The notes under the pieces: model-generated
The model's database searches: none
Seen by the model: only the letters and a program-made list of their open reading frames with translations
What the model was told of the DNA's origin: nothing
Translations under genes and position numbers: made by a program
Shown: positions 11,061 through 23,409 of the stretch, in pieces
How the letters are laid out: each line of letters begins with the position of its first letter
How positions within the stretch are numbered: the first letter of the stretch is position 1
Source: Flectonema sp. DT1601
Lineage: Eukaryota; Euglenozoa; Diplonemea; Diplonemida; Diplonemidae
Length of the DNA stretch: 64,000 nt
Assembly: GCA_964019425.1 (NCBI GenBank)
Contig: OZ025813.1
Span: forward strand, 248,001-312,000
Direction of reading: 5' to 3'

Positions 11061-14000
11061 AAAAGTAAGCTGCACAACTCGATTGTTTGATTGGTCGATG
11101 AAGACAAAAAAGTCTTTCAGATGATGAACGACATCGTTGATTACAGAACAAGAGAGCAAGAGGAAAGCAATTCAAAACTTATATGCGACCATACAATAGA
11201 TGCTTCAGTACCTCTGCCACACACAAATCGTGTAGCGAGTACAAAAACCAGAACACTTAACAATAAAAAAAAAATTATAAATTTTTGGTAGCTTGCTGAT
11301 GTTAATTATTATTAGTATAGTCGGAGGTGCAGTCTCTCCTTTGAACCAATACAATACCTTCTTAGCCACGTGGGCTGTGAGAATCTGTCAATAATTAGTT
11401 TTTAGTATTAACAATCTGAGCAAGAAAAACTACAGAACTCTAGAGCCTGTAGATAAAAAAAAAAAAAAACTGAAGAGTCTTGAAGAGGAAAAAGAATTGT
11501 TAAAATAGTTTTTAACTTTTCTCTTTTCTAACAAAAAAAAAAAAAAAAAAAAAAAGATAATGTTCTCTTTAATATTCATCAAAGTATGGAGGCTGTCCTT
11601 ACGACCGTACTCGTTACCCACTGTGGAGAAGAGACGTAAGTCGAATTGACAAGAATGACAAGCGGTACCAAAACAAAGCGGCGAAACCGAAACCGAAAAG
11701 TAGAAGAAGAACCCAGTGAGGATGACAAAAACCATCTATGAAATCACTGTGAAAAGGATACATCTCGACGGTCTTAGCAGAATCCTCTCAGCAGACTACA
11801 ACCGTGATGGTAATTATTTATTTATTTTTTATCAAAGCCAAGGTGTTCACTTCAGGAAAGGTACTTCCTTACCTAAAACAACCCAGACCCACCGAATGCA
11901 CAAGACAAACCGTGTTGTTAATTTCAAAAAGGGGAAAAGAAGGAGATCAAAGTACGTTAGTTAAAATAGTAAAACTAACAATACTTTAATATTTTAAAAA
12001 CATTATATAAAAATATAGGGGAAAAAAAAGAGAAAAAAAAGAGGTGTATAGATGGTGTACTGTTATTTATAACATTTAATTTTTTGTCATTAGAAAAAAA
12101 AAAAAACAATTTTAAAAATAAATAAAAACAAAAATAAAAATTTAAAAAAAAAAAAAAAAAAAAAAGAATTCCCCTGCAAATCAACAGTATAGAAATACGT
12201 AGTTCCAGGCGCAAATCTCATATTTACTTGTTTAAAAATAGGAGATACCCCCAAATTCACATGCTTTATTTAGTTTAGCATTCAACAGGGTATCCGGAGT
12301 ACCTCCACAAACAAACGCAGAACTTATTTATAGGTTTTTTTATTTATTTATTTTTTCCTCCTCTTCAAAGTACACAACTATTCTCCTAAGCATGTTATTA
12401 TTGATTGACATTGTATAAAACACCTGTATTGTTATCCGCTAACAACACATTTAGTGACCACGGTGATGCTTAACTTAGCCTCTTGAAGTGGCTATGAAAT
12501 TTTCGAGAGTATTTTTTTCTACATACTTCTTTACTTTTAATTCTCTCATCATCAGTTATGGTGTAGAAGTCAGTCGGTCAATTATCGAGACCGAATTTCC
12601 CCCTAGATAGAAAAGTCTGCAAGTGTTGATTGCGAAAAATAATAAAAATAAAAAAAAACTAAAAAAATAAAAAAAAAACACTACTTTTTTTTTTTTAAAA
12701 CTTTTTTTTTTTTTTTTTTTTTTACTACTGGATAGGGTTCTTAATTCACCACCAGTGAAGCAGTGTGATTAATCAAGTTCAATTAAATCTGCCTCTGGGT
12801 ATAAGTCCACGATAACACCGTAAAGACTTTTCAGAAAACATGGAAGTAGATTCCATTACGAATTCAGTCACCTAAGACTGAATTTTATAATATAAAAAAA
12901 AAAAAAAAGAATTACACGCGAAATAACTTCTAATAAAAAAGGGTTTTGAGTGGCACTTGAAAGTTCGAATATGCGTTGGACAATCACGTCATCAATTCGC
13001 ATAGTTGATAAATACAAAATGAATCAAAGAAAGGTAACCGTGGGAGCAACTAACTTTATTGAAAACACAAATTATTTACTACTCCTCCTTGCACAGTAAC
13101 CTGTTTTATCCTACCGTGCTATTCAAAAAAAAGCCACATCATTTAATATTATTATAATACTTTCTTTTAAAAAAAAATGATGAAAAAAATTTCTGATAAC
13201 GCTACAAACCTAACTACCGAGCAAGGGTTAAATGTTCAAAAATCAAAACCTTTCCTCAGCAAAGAGTTAAAGAAATAAATTACTCGCAAACGAAATCGGG
13301 AAAATAAAGCAAGCGATGAAAATGAGCCTTTCGCTAGCGTGTTCAGGTTGAAAAAAAGAAGGGAAAAAAAAAAAAAAAAAATCGAAAATGATTGTTTTTT
13401 TTTTTTTTTTTTTTTGTGATGCTTGAAATTGATTTTGTAGACAATAAGAGAGGTAAGATAGGAGAGGTAGGTAGACATCTTGTTGACAGCCACAGCATTT
13501 TATTACTACAGTAGTAATCGAACCGACAGGAAAAAGCATCTCATGAAATGATAGAGATCCTCCCTAATCACTTAAGGGAACGAATTCCATCTCAAGCTGT
13601 GCTACTGTCTGAAGGCATTGTGACTGCAGAAATGTTGCTAATAGCAGTACGTGATGTAAGCTACCTGAGAGAACAGGGTGTATGTCTCCAACATAAATAA
13701 AACAGTTCTTACATGTCATTGTAAACAGTTCTTTTGTAGAGATAACCCATATGTTAGTTAAAAAGAGATATGAGAAAAGGGTAATACGAGAGCACTGGTG
13801 GCTAGGAAATCTCAGTAACCTTTCTAACACAATTCATTATTCGCATTTTTTTTTTTTTTTTTTTTTCCACCAGTCTCTCTCTCAAGAGAGAGAGAATAAA
13901 AAAAATATAGCGGAATTTTTATTGAGTGATAATATTTTCAGCGAATTAAATTATGAAAAAAGAGAAAAAAAAAATTATTAAAAAGAAAAATAAATAAGTT

Positions 14001-14683
14001 GTATTTTTAATTGAAATAGGATATTCCTACCGAGTAGGATATGTGAAGTTAACACATAACCGCATAACCGCATAGCCTTATAAATAAAGGGCAGTTCAAC
14101 CTTTAATAAGTTTTTTTTTTTTTTTTTAAAAAAGCCGTCAGCGAAACTCGCAGTAATATAAATAAAACAAAAAGAGTGGAAGATTGTAGAAGAATATAGC
14201 ATCTTCAAGGTACTAATATTGCAAATAGACGAGGGGGGTGAAACTTTGACAATGCAAAAAACAGTAACAACTTTAAGTATTAAAAACAAAATTAATATCA
14301 AGTACTTGACTGAAAAAATATTTTGTAGTTGTTAATCAAAGAAAAGGGTACGTCTAGAAAAAAGAAAACACAAGAGGGAAAAATATTTTTTTTGTCTTAT
14401 TGACCAGAAGACGTTGTCGAATCTGGTAATTCGGGGACCACTAAATAAAACAACAAGAGTGGAAGATTGTAGAAGAATATAGCATCTTCAAGGTACTAGT
14501 ATTGCAAATAGACGAGGGGGGTGAAACTGTTTGATTTGGTTTATGCGAATATAAATCTCCGCATTGTATCAAAGCTAAATAATGAAATTAAAAAAAAAAA
14601 CTATACAGGCTAACACTCTGTAAATGACGTAAATACCCCCACTTTATAATAAATAAGTCACTAACTTATCTGCGGATGCTCTA

Positions 14684-14783
14684 TTTCCGTGTTGTCATTC
14701 AGTGCAGTACGGAATCGAGTTATTCAATTACGAATTAATCATGAGCCCTGGGAAACCAAAGCCAGAGGTATAATGTAATACGG
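14684..14783. repeat. Dispersed repeat, copy 1
   Basis: About 100 bases closely match 29507-29606 in the same orientation, with conserved core GTGCAGTACGGAATCGAGTT. The copies are nearly 15 kb apart, one between AC1 and AC2 and one between AC3 and AC4. No family is recognised. Confidence 0.75.
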
Positions 14784-14910
14784 ATGTTTGTTCGATTTCG
14801 TAAAAATTACAACTGTGTTGTATCATAAAAACATAAAGATTCAGTATTACTTTCAGACACAGTAACTAAGGATGATGCGCAACTTAGCATAATAAAGTAA
14901 CTATTTAGGT

Positions 14911-14982
14911 TTCGAGAGTAATCCATATATCTCTTTACCTCTATTCTCTCTCATCAGTTCTGGTGTAGAAGTAAGTCAGTCA
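14911..14982. repeat. Short diverged repeat, partner of 12501-12580
   Basis: Both copies share TTCGAGAGTA, a run of T/C-rich sequence, CTCTCATCA and GGTGTAGAAGT in the same order and orientation. The similarity is partial. Confidence 0.5.
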
Positions 14983-16230
14983 AATGGTGTGACTGATCAT
15001 TCCAGTTTGCAGGACTGGAATGTAGTTACTTTAAGTTTCATGTTCATAATAAAAAAACAGCAGACGGGGGGATTTGATACGAAAAGATACTGCAGGTCTT
15101 TGCACAAAAAGACAGGGGTGAAACTTTGACAATGTAAAAAACAGTAACAACTTTAAGTATTAAAAACAAAATTAATATCAAGTACTTGACTGAAAAAGTA
15201 TTTGTAGTTATTAATCAAAGAAAAGGGTACGTCTATAAAAAAGAAATTTATATTTTTTTTGTCTTATTGATCAGAAGACATTGTCGAATCTGGTAATTCG
15301 GGAACCACGCAAATAGACAAGGGGGAACCATAATTTGCGCAAAACATGGAAAACACGGGGAAAGAATTTTAAAAAAAAAAAAGTGTACACAAAATAAGTA
15401 CACTTGAAGTAACGAAGAAACATGATAAATTTCCCAGTGTCCAGGAAGGGGTTTTTCTTTGATTCACGGAACTTTTGCCTTATAAAGAACAAACCCTATT
15501 TTAGACCAACTATCATTCATTATTTAGAAACCCAGTTTAATCGAAATGTAACTTTCCAACAAACAATAATGTGCTCTTCCTTACAATTCGCAAGCAATGA
15601 GGTGATAGAACAGTTTTTAACTTACAATTATCTAACAGGAAACACAATGATATAAATAAAACGAATTGTCTCTAAGTTACAAACAGAAACAATTAGTAAT
15701 TTATGAGACAGTGAGGTAAACACTCAATGAAGGGTCATTTTAAAAAACAGTTACAACTTTTTAGGTATAAATACAAAATTAATATCAAGTACTTGACTGA
15801 ATAAAAAAAAAAAAAAAAAAAAGAAATTGTTGTCGTTGTTAATCAAAAGAAAAGGTACGTTTTAGGGAAAAAAAGACATAAAAGGGATTTATTTTGTCTT
15901 ATTGACCAGAAAAACGATTTCGAATCTGGAAATTCGGGGAACCACGTACTTTCAGGTTAAGGGGGTAATTTGAAGGGGGGAATAAAAAGATTAAAGAATC
16001 TTTAGGTAGCAGCAGTATTGCAAATTTATTGAATGAATAAATTTGCAACAAAAAAAAGGAAACTTAGAAACAAAAAAAAAAAAAAAAAAATGGTCAAAAA
16101 AAGAAAGGCACAGAAGCAACTGACCTGATGGCAGTTATTATTTCTTTACCCGGTCCTCATTTTTGTGAGGAACGCGCACCAACAGAACTTAAAAATATAC
16201 AGTAATCGCAACACAATAAAAACGATGTTC

Positions 16231-19200
16231 CTAAACATCTGCTAAATACTCTGGTAGGTAAGTAAATTTAATCCGAACACGGTGTGAGTGTTCTTTACGA
16301 GCCTCTAGTGTGCGGAGTACTTTGAATATTTTCTGTTTAGGGTAGTGTTTTACTAACTCATTCTTGTAGTCGGGAATACGAAGTTCCTTTATAATGAAAA
16401 ACTAATAACAAGTCACATACGGCAACAACGACATCATTCACATCCATCGTTGATTCCAATTCAATTGTACGAAGAGCTTCTGACTTACCAGCCAACACGT
16501 CTCTGAAAGCCTTGTTGTGGACATCAGCTCCTGTCGCACCCCCATCCGTCACAATTCCCCAGCCGTCCTCAAGTTGCTTCATCAGAGCAGAGCAAAGCAC
16601 TTCGTAGATTGCAATTTCCTTGTTCGTCTCACTGTCCAGCCACAAGTCAGCCATTCTGAGAAAAGGAGAGATCGCAGAATTTGAAATCAATTTGCAGTCG
16701 TTGGTGCAGTCAGCGATCACGGCGAATGTTCCCAGCTCGAGAGCCACGTCAGCCGCCGCCTCCGCAGCTTCGAGCGGACGTCCGAACGCAGTCGCGAAAC
16801 GTTGCGTGTTGGTACCAACATTTCCGTGAAGGAGGGTCCCGGTTGAGATACCAACTCGAGCAATCGATCCCACTCTCCATTGAATCTGCGAAGCAAATCG
16901 AAGTGCAGAAGTGGTGTGCAGTTTGCACGACTTCGAAGCGTTCCAAACGACAGTGAGCGTCCTCCCAGTCACTCCACCCAACACCCCGTCAGTTTGGGAC
17001 GCCGCTTCTATTGCGGTCCTCAACATTAGATTGTAGTTCTCAAATGCCTTCGAGTGGCGCCCTTCAAGCAGTCGGCAGACAGCAACAGTCAACTGGGTAC
17101 TCGATAACGACAATCCAGTCTTCTTGTTTCTGCTCACAGCTACTCTCACAATTCCTCCGGCTTCACCACCACCTGTACCACCGGTTGCGGATGATGCACC
17201 AGAAACGGGTTTCTGATCTGTTTCAAGGGGTGCAATTCCTGCAACTTCATACGCAATCTGTTTACTTTGGAGTCTTCCTGAGAGAGAAGTGGGACACAAG
17301 AGCAGGAGATCAACTTTACCAATTCCTTTCAGTTCTTGAAATCCGACTTCCTTGACAACAGGATTACCAGCCTCAGAAAGCTGACCCTTAATCATTTGAT
17401 ATACTTCCTTACTGATGCAGAGGGTTCCAGGAAGGGCCTTCGACTCCAATCGAGCAGCCATATTGACGATGGACCCGCGATAGTCAACTCTACCTGTCAA
17501 AGGGTTCTCTTCAACCGTAGCTTCCCCAATATGGCAACCCATACGAAGTCTCAGTCCGTTCCACATCGGCAACGAGTCACTAGGTCTGTGGTACTGCGGA
17601 GTTAGTTCCAAGTCAGAAGGCCATTTCTGTTTCACAAACTCTTCCTGAGTCTTCAGACAGAATGTGATCGCATCGATTTTGTTGCTGAATGAGATCATGA
17701 AAGCGTCTCCAATTGTTTTAACTTCATACCCATTGTACTTTGAGAGTGCACTTCGAATGCAGGTGTTGTGCATTTCGAGGGCATCGTTCATTGCGCAAGG
17801 AGCGCGTGCCCACAATGCTGTTGAAGACACGATGTCTGTAAACACCACAGCAACGTTACCCGTAGGAGGAGGCACTGCGATCGCTTGGGACCCTTCGAGG
17901 ACAGCTGTTGGGACGTACGCTTTGTACTCCTTCAGATTGCGAACCATCTTTTCGAAACTGGTTTGCATCGAATTCACTTCATAGAATACAGTTTTAACAG
18001 TTTCTGTTTCTAAGTTCATCTCCGAAACCTTTCGCATCTCGTGTTTGAGATTGTCAAGTGGCTGGAGCATCTTTCTACCGATAACAACGGAGAAGAGTAC
18101 CAATACCGCAGCGACAGCTAAAATAACAATAATCATTATTTTCTTATCTTTGTTAATTTGATCATCAATAGTTTCTTGAGCAGCGTTAACTGACTTCCGA
18201 GAAGCTTCCTGACGCCTTTGGGTCTCACCGACTACGAAATCCCTGTCAATAGCAGAGACGAGCCACCAGTCTAAAGCCTGTTCTTCTAATTTGATTGGCC
18301 GGACTTGAACCAAGAAATCGGCACCCACAGCGTTTACGACTATTGCGTTCTTGTCCCTTTCGACAGTTGCGTATGTACCGGGTATTCTATGAACACCTCT
18401 TGCAATGTTTCTGATGTGAGGATCAGTAGCGTTGATATCTGGTAACAATATCGAAGACATGACGTTGGTTCCGTGTGACACGGCTGGCAGTTTACCCTCC
18501 GGTTCTTGTAATCCGAATTGTTCTACTAGTCCCCTTTTTTGTGCAAACTCATAAAGTGGATCCTTGTTCACCACTGTAAACAGGTATAATTCTGCTCCAG
18601 TGTCATTCAATGTTTTAAGAACTAGTTCTCTAAGGATTTTAGACATCTTTGGAAGGGTGAGAGAGACGGTAAACATAACGTTGTAACGGCTCACTGGATC
18701 AAGATGAGCTGAAGTGAGTGCTACGGCAGCAAAGTCATTTTCGCTGACGATACCTCCATACTTTTCCTTATCATATTGCAGATATCCCTCGCGCTGTAAA
18801 TGAGCCGCTGTGACACCAGTATTGAAGTCGTAATCTCCAATTACAGTATGAATGGCTCCATCGTGTGGCGTTGCGAGACCAACATCACCAATAGCACCGT
18901 TGGACCCGTCGACTTCAAATGCAATTGTCACACCTGATTGAAGATTCTTGTAAAGATGAAATAATCTCACGAGTTTACCATTCGTATCCGTAACCATCAC
19001 CCCGACACCTCCAACCCCAGAATCAGATACGGTGTCGAGTGCGAACACAAGACTTGATCTTCTACTATACATGTATTCCCAAGTACTCTTATCAGCGGAT
19101 TGGTTACCATACATGTATGATTGGTAACATATTTGCCTTGCAGTTTCGGCAACGTTTAAAATTTGAATAACACTGTCAGTGATCGCAGCAGAACTGAACG

Positions 19201-19459
19201 ACAACAAGTCTAAACTAACCGATGAGAGAGACTGTTCCGTTTCTTTAAAATAAACTTCCGAAGTGACCTTACCATGATTCTGAGTATCACTCAAGGCTGA
19301 GTCATATGATGTGATTGCGACCGCTGCTGTTACACCTGCTGCTGTTGCCACTGACCACAAACACAATGCAATCACCATGGCTCTGATACTCACTAATTGC
19401 GTCAGCCTCGACCCCGTTCCCGAAAGCGAATCCGAATCGGCTGCATCGAAAGTTTGCAT
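16231..19459 (-). CDS. Receptor-type adenylate cyclase AC2 (mosaic of AC1-like and AC3-like parts)
   Basis: Same architecture as AC1. Exons are 19459-16421 and 16332-16231, with an 88-nt intron at 16333-16420 (GTATGT...AAACAG), giving 1046 residues. The first about 130 residues are identical to AC1. The middle of the sensor then shows clusters of changes, for example LATPHDGAIHT against LAKPHDGGIQT in AC1. It is also shorter before the conserved DPHIRNIARG motif. The active-type cyclase domain has the metal Asp residues (FTDI, IGDAF), the ATP-type Lys (YEVKT) and Asp (RVDYRG), and NMAAR. The linker after it, with EAGNPVVKEVG and CPTSLSGRLQSK, and the last exon match AC3 rather than AC1. The second cyclase-like domain lacks metal residues. 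Start chosen by identity with AC1. Confidence 0.88.
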
Positions 19460-20568
19460 CGATGCCTATTACTCTGGTGAGGGGGGTGATAATGTTATTT
19501 TAATGTATCCTACCAACTGTTTATTACAACTCACTACTATCGTGTAATCAAATAGTGATACAACCTGAAGAGAGGGGGATAACAATTATTTAATACAAAA
19601 GAAGATGATCAGCAGTTTAAACTTGTTCGAAGACGCTTTCTTAGTCCTTATTCGCTAAATATAAAAACTAATTCAGCTGAAAGTGATGTCGCTCGTAGAA
19701 CAGGAGGGGTAACCGCAAACAGACAAGTACAAGGAAACATTGGAACACCTTTGAGATCGTATGCTCACTTGTCCACCGGATTCAGAACTCACAAAAATAA
19801 ATAAAATAATAATAACAACAGAGAAGAAGAAAAAAAAGAAGCAGCTAGTCGTACTTTATATAACTTTAAAACAACTTATTTTGCTATGTTAGTAGAAGTT
19901 GTTTGTCTGGAGCAGGTTATAGAAGAAGGTTCTCATGCTGCCTTATCATTTTATTTATGTTCAATTATATATTTGATTAAAAGGGAAACTATGTTCGTGA
20001 AACAAAGAAAAGAAAAAGAAAAAAAAAAAGTCGGTTCTGGAACCGCAATCATACAACTATTCAATTACTTTAAAAAACTGGGAAGCAACCCAAAAGGAAC
20101 CATCCACGGGAAAGAAATGAAAAGAACGAGTAACAAAGCATTAAGCCATAGGGAACCTGTAAGCGGAGAGGATTATTATAAAAACTTAAGCATAATCTTC
20201 GATGGATGTTTCGGCACCTCTGCTACACAGAAATCGTATCGCGAGTACAAAACCAGAGTACGTAACAAAAAATAAAATAAATAAGTGAAACTGAAGGATG
20301 AGGTAAGTTATGCTCTTGATTGACTTTTCCTTCTAGTCGGAGACAGTGCGGTGTGCAATGTGAGAATCTGTAAATAATCATCGTCGATATATCCCTAAGA
20401 AAACTACAGGTAACTAGAAGGGGGTCTGTAATATAACATGTATTTAAAAAAAAAAAAAAAAATTAATAAATAAAAATAAAAATAATAATAATAAATAAAT
20501 ACAACGAATTTTGCTATAATCGATATAAATCCTACTTTCCCCTTTTAACCCTTCCAGTTTCGAACAAC

Positions 20569-20599
<31 letters not shown>

Positions 20600-23409
20600 A
20601 TTTTTTTTTTTTTTTTTTTTGTTGCAGTATCTCAAAAAGAGAAATCATGCTTGTTACTGTACACGCGATCATTGACGAGAAGAGACACCAAGGTCATATT
20701 AAAATCAAAAGGATGAAAATATCAATTCTTCCAAGAAAAGGGAACATTGCAACAAGTGCTTATTTGATTGTGGGGTGGAAAGTGAAGATAAAAGAAGAAA
20801 AAGAAAGTTGTGCGCTCAAGGAACTGCCTGCCACCTGGAGAAGAAACAACCAGGTTCGTGTTCCGCCGATTTCAACGCCGCACCAGAGCGATAATAAGTT
20901 GTAATCTGCGAGCTTGTAAAGGGAGAGAAAGGGGAAAACACATACATAGGTATATAACAAAAAAAAAAAAAAAAAAAAAAAGAGAACGAAACTTTGAATA
21001 AGGAAAAGATGGAGAAGCAGTACAACTGCTTTCTGGTCAATAAGAAGAAAAAAACAAGCGCTTTCTTTCATTGCGAGAAGAAAGGAAAGAAACTTTAAAT
21101 CAGAGCCAAAAGAGTACCAAATGCGACAAATCTTTTTTTGATTCGTGCGCGAAACCGTTGAATGGTGGCCTTTTTCCGACAGTACCTTTTAGCTGAAAGA
21201 AAAATTAAAAAAAAAAGACCGTACCCCACTGAGCACAAAACAAAAATCGCCAAAACTCTGGGGGTTCAATCACTTTTCCGATTTTTTCCTTTCTCTTATC
21301 TAAAGAAGACTGAGAAAGGTAGAAAGGTTTTTTTTTTTTTTTTTTTTTTTTCTCTCCCCTCGGTTTTTGAATTTTGGTTAGGCAAAATCTAAGTTGCGAA
21401 ATCCCTGTAATACATACCAAATTTTTGCATGACTTGAAGTTAACATAACCAAACCTTTAGAGCAGCTCACAGAGACCAGTACAACCGTGAGACTCTCAGT
21501 ACTGATTTGAATAGATGAATAACAACTGTATATTTCTTTTTTTTTTTTTTGTATAATTTTTTTTTGTTTTTTTTTTTGTTTGAAGTACGTGATTCGTTCC
21601 GTCGAATTAACTATATCGATGGAACACTGTGTAATAAACATTTATATATAAAATAAAATTATGTCACTTTTAGGACATAATGTGATTGCTGTTTGTAATC
21701 AAGACTAACGATGTTGCTGAGCTCAAGCATATATAGAGAGGTAATTTAGAGAGAAAAAAAAAAACGGGAGAACAAATATAAAAGACAATAATTAACATAG
21801 AATACGTAGTTTTTCAGGGACGAGATCTCAGACGTAGTATCCCATATTTAAATATTGAAAAAAATATCTCCATGTATTAGTTTTAGTCACTATCCAACAT
21901 TGCTGAATAATATGAGTAGGGTGACGGGTGAACTCTCAGCAACAGAGGACCCAATTCCGTAGCAGTGAAACAAACAGTTGCTTAGAATTGAAACGAATTG
22001 GGAGCGAATTTTTTATTTTATTTTATTTTTTTTAATTTCATTTTCTCTTAATGGACTTATTTAATTAGTTCGGCTTTATGTGCGCACGATGTGTATGATC
22101 ATTAAATACTAAATCAGTGAAACACATGCGGCCAGCAACTAAGTTTTGCTTCTGATAATTTTTTTTTGTTTAAAAAAAAAGGGAGGGATACGTAGTAAAA
22201 AAAAAAAAAAAAAAAAAGTCTCTGCTGTTTCCAAAAAAACAAAAAAATTACAAGAAAAAAAACGGTCCACTCGCCGCGCCCTCGGCTTTTGCTAAAAAAA
22301 ACTATTGTTTGAAGGAAAACCGACGTTCGTTATTTTCGTTGACATGCCACAAATAAGGCGCAAGCGCGAGCAAAAAGTTTGACACGGAGATCTGGAAGGA
22401 AGAAGGGGGAAAAGTGCATAAATTAAAAGTATCTTTTTTTTTTTATTTTTTATCTCACACGTGAGTTCACTATCACGTGTGGCCCAGACCTGACAACTAC
22501 TGCTCGGAACGTATCCGAAAGAGATTCGTCCTCGACTGCCCAAGAGACCTCAAGGGAGACCTCAAGGGCCGCAACGAGACGAAGCATAGTCTGCCTGTTA
22601 GCCTTCACGTTAGAGATTTACATATTAACAAACTCTGATATGAAGATATCAGTCAGCACGAGATGCATTGAGTGGACACGCAAAGGCGCATTCAATCCGC
22701 TCGGAACCAGTAAAGGATGTAAAACGTTATCTATTCCTCGAGACCTCTCGATCTACTATACAAAGATATACACATCCTCAGCAATCTTAGAAAAGGAATA
22801 ATAATATGTTGCAATGCGTTGATGCATTGCACTTCACATCACGCGAAACAAAAAAAAGGAGTTGGATTTTTGTAGTTAGCCACGACACACACTATCCCTT
22901 TCCAAGAAGGGACTGCCCTGACTTAGAAAACACGCTTTTTCAAAATTCAAAAAGAGAATAAGAAGTAAAACGGTATTCACAACTCTAAAGTTGTGGAATA
23001 AACACACACAGAGCACCAGAAGAGAGAACCAACAAGTACGTTATAAAAAAAGAACTAATAATTTAAAAACAGACAAGACAGACCAAATACAAGTATCGAG
23101 TTGCCCCGCTAGGAGAAACTTCTTGAATGACACCGACTTAAAAAAAAACCAATTGGCAAGATCCTTTTTCGCATGAGGTATACCCAACAGCAAGACAAAT
23201 TTAAAAAACGAAAGTAACAACAAGCACAACACATAGTTGTGCTTGTTATTCTATTAAAACCACAGCTTCGGAGTTGTAAGAGCAGTACGCACAAAGCAGA
23301 CGAAACTTAATTTATATAACCTTTCCTCATCATATACATATCGTAAGAAAAAGAAGTATGAACGCGCACTTCTACCATGCATCTTGCAAGTGTCCGGAAA
23401 ATAATGTTC
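19460..23409. other. AC2-AC3 spacer
   Basis: The first 280 bases duplicate the AC1 upstream region. The rest contains paired A and T runs (20571-20620, 21327-21350, 22198-22218) and no convincing gene. GC-richer stretches occur at about 20790-20900 and 22260-22740; the latter contains the tandem GAGACCTCAAGGG near 22546-22570. Neither shows recognisable coding content. Confidence 0.55.
23219..23247. other. 12-bp perfect hairpin
   Basis: AACAAGCACAAC, a 5-base loop (ACATA) and GTTGTGCTTGTT form a perfect 12-bp stem. It lies about 160 bases beyond the AC3 stop codon, on the 3' side of that gene. It may act in 3' end formation or be a remnant of a mobile element; the sequence does not decide. 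Confidence 0.5.

Larger units (their letters stand above)
14159..15946. repeat. Cluster of diverged direct repeats between AC1 and AC2
   Basis: A segment of about 85 bases at 14159-14241 recurs at 14442-14528, 283 bases later, with only a few changes; it contains GGAAGATTGTAGAAGAATAT. The interval between them (14229-14441) recurs at about 15113-15308 and, more diverged, at about 15733-15946. Shared landmarks are AATATCAAGTACTTGACTGA and the sequence around GAATCTGGTAATTCGGG. All copies lie in the same orientation. No coding potential or inverted ends were found. The origin is unknown: tandem duplication, or remains of a non-coding element. Confidence 0.85.
11061..16230. other. AC1-AC2 spacer, repeat and homopolymer rich
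   Basis: No convincing gene. It holds many A/T runs, a cluster of related repeats at 14159-15946, and dispersed repeats at 12501-12580, 14684-14783 and 14911-14982. Short open frames are low-complexity. Confidence 0.6.

Noticed and set aside
13564-13830. Cyclase remnant in the AC1-AC2 spacer
   Set aside because: Neither strand shows any cyclase or sensor motif.
19886-20275. 129-codon plus-strand frame in the AC2-AC3 spacer
   Set aside because: Lys-rich and no family; it overlaps the duplicated AC flank, whose AC1 copy lacks the frame.
20571-20620. CRISPR-like or structured repeat
   Set aside because: It is only facing A and T runs; there are no regular spacers.
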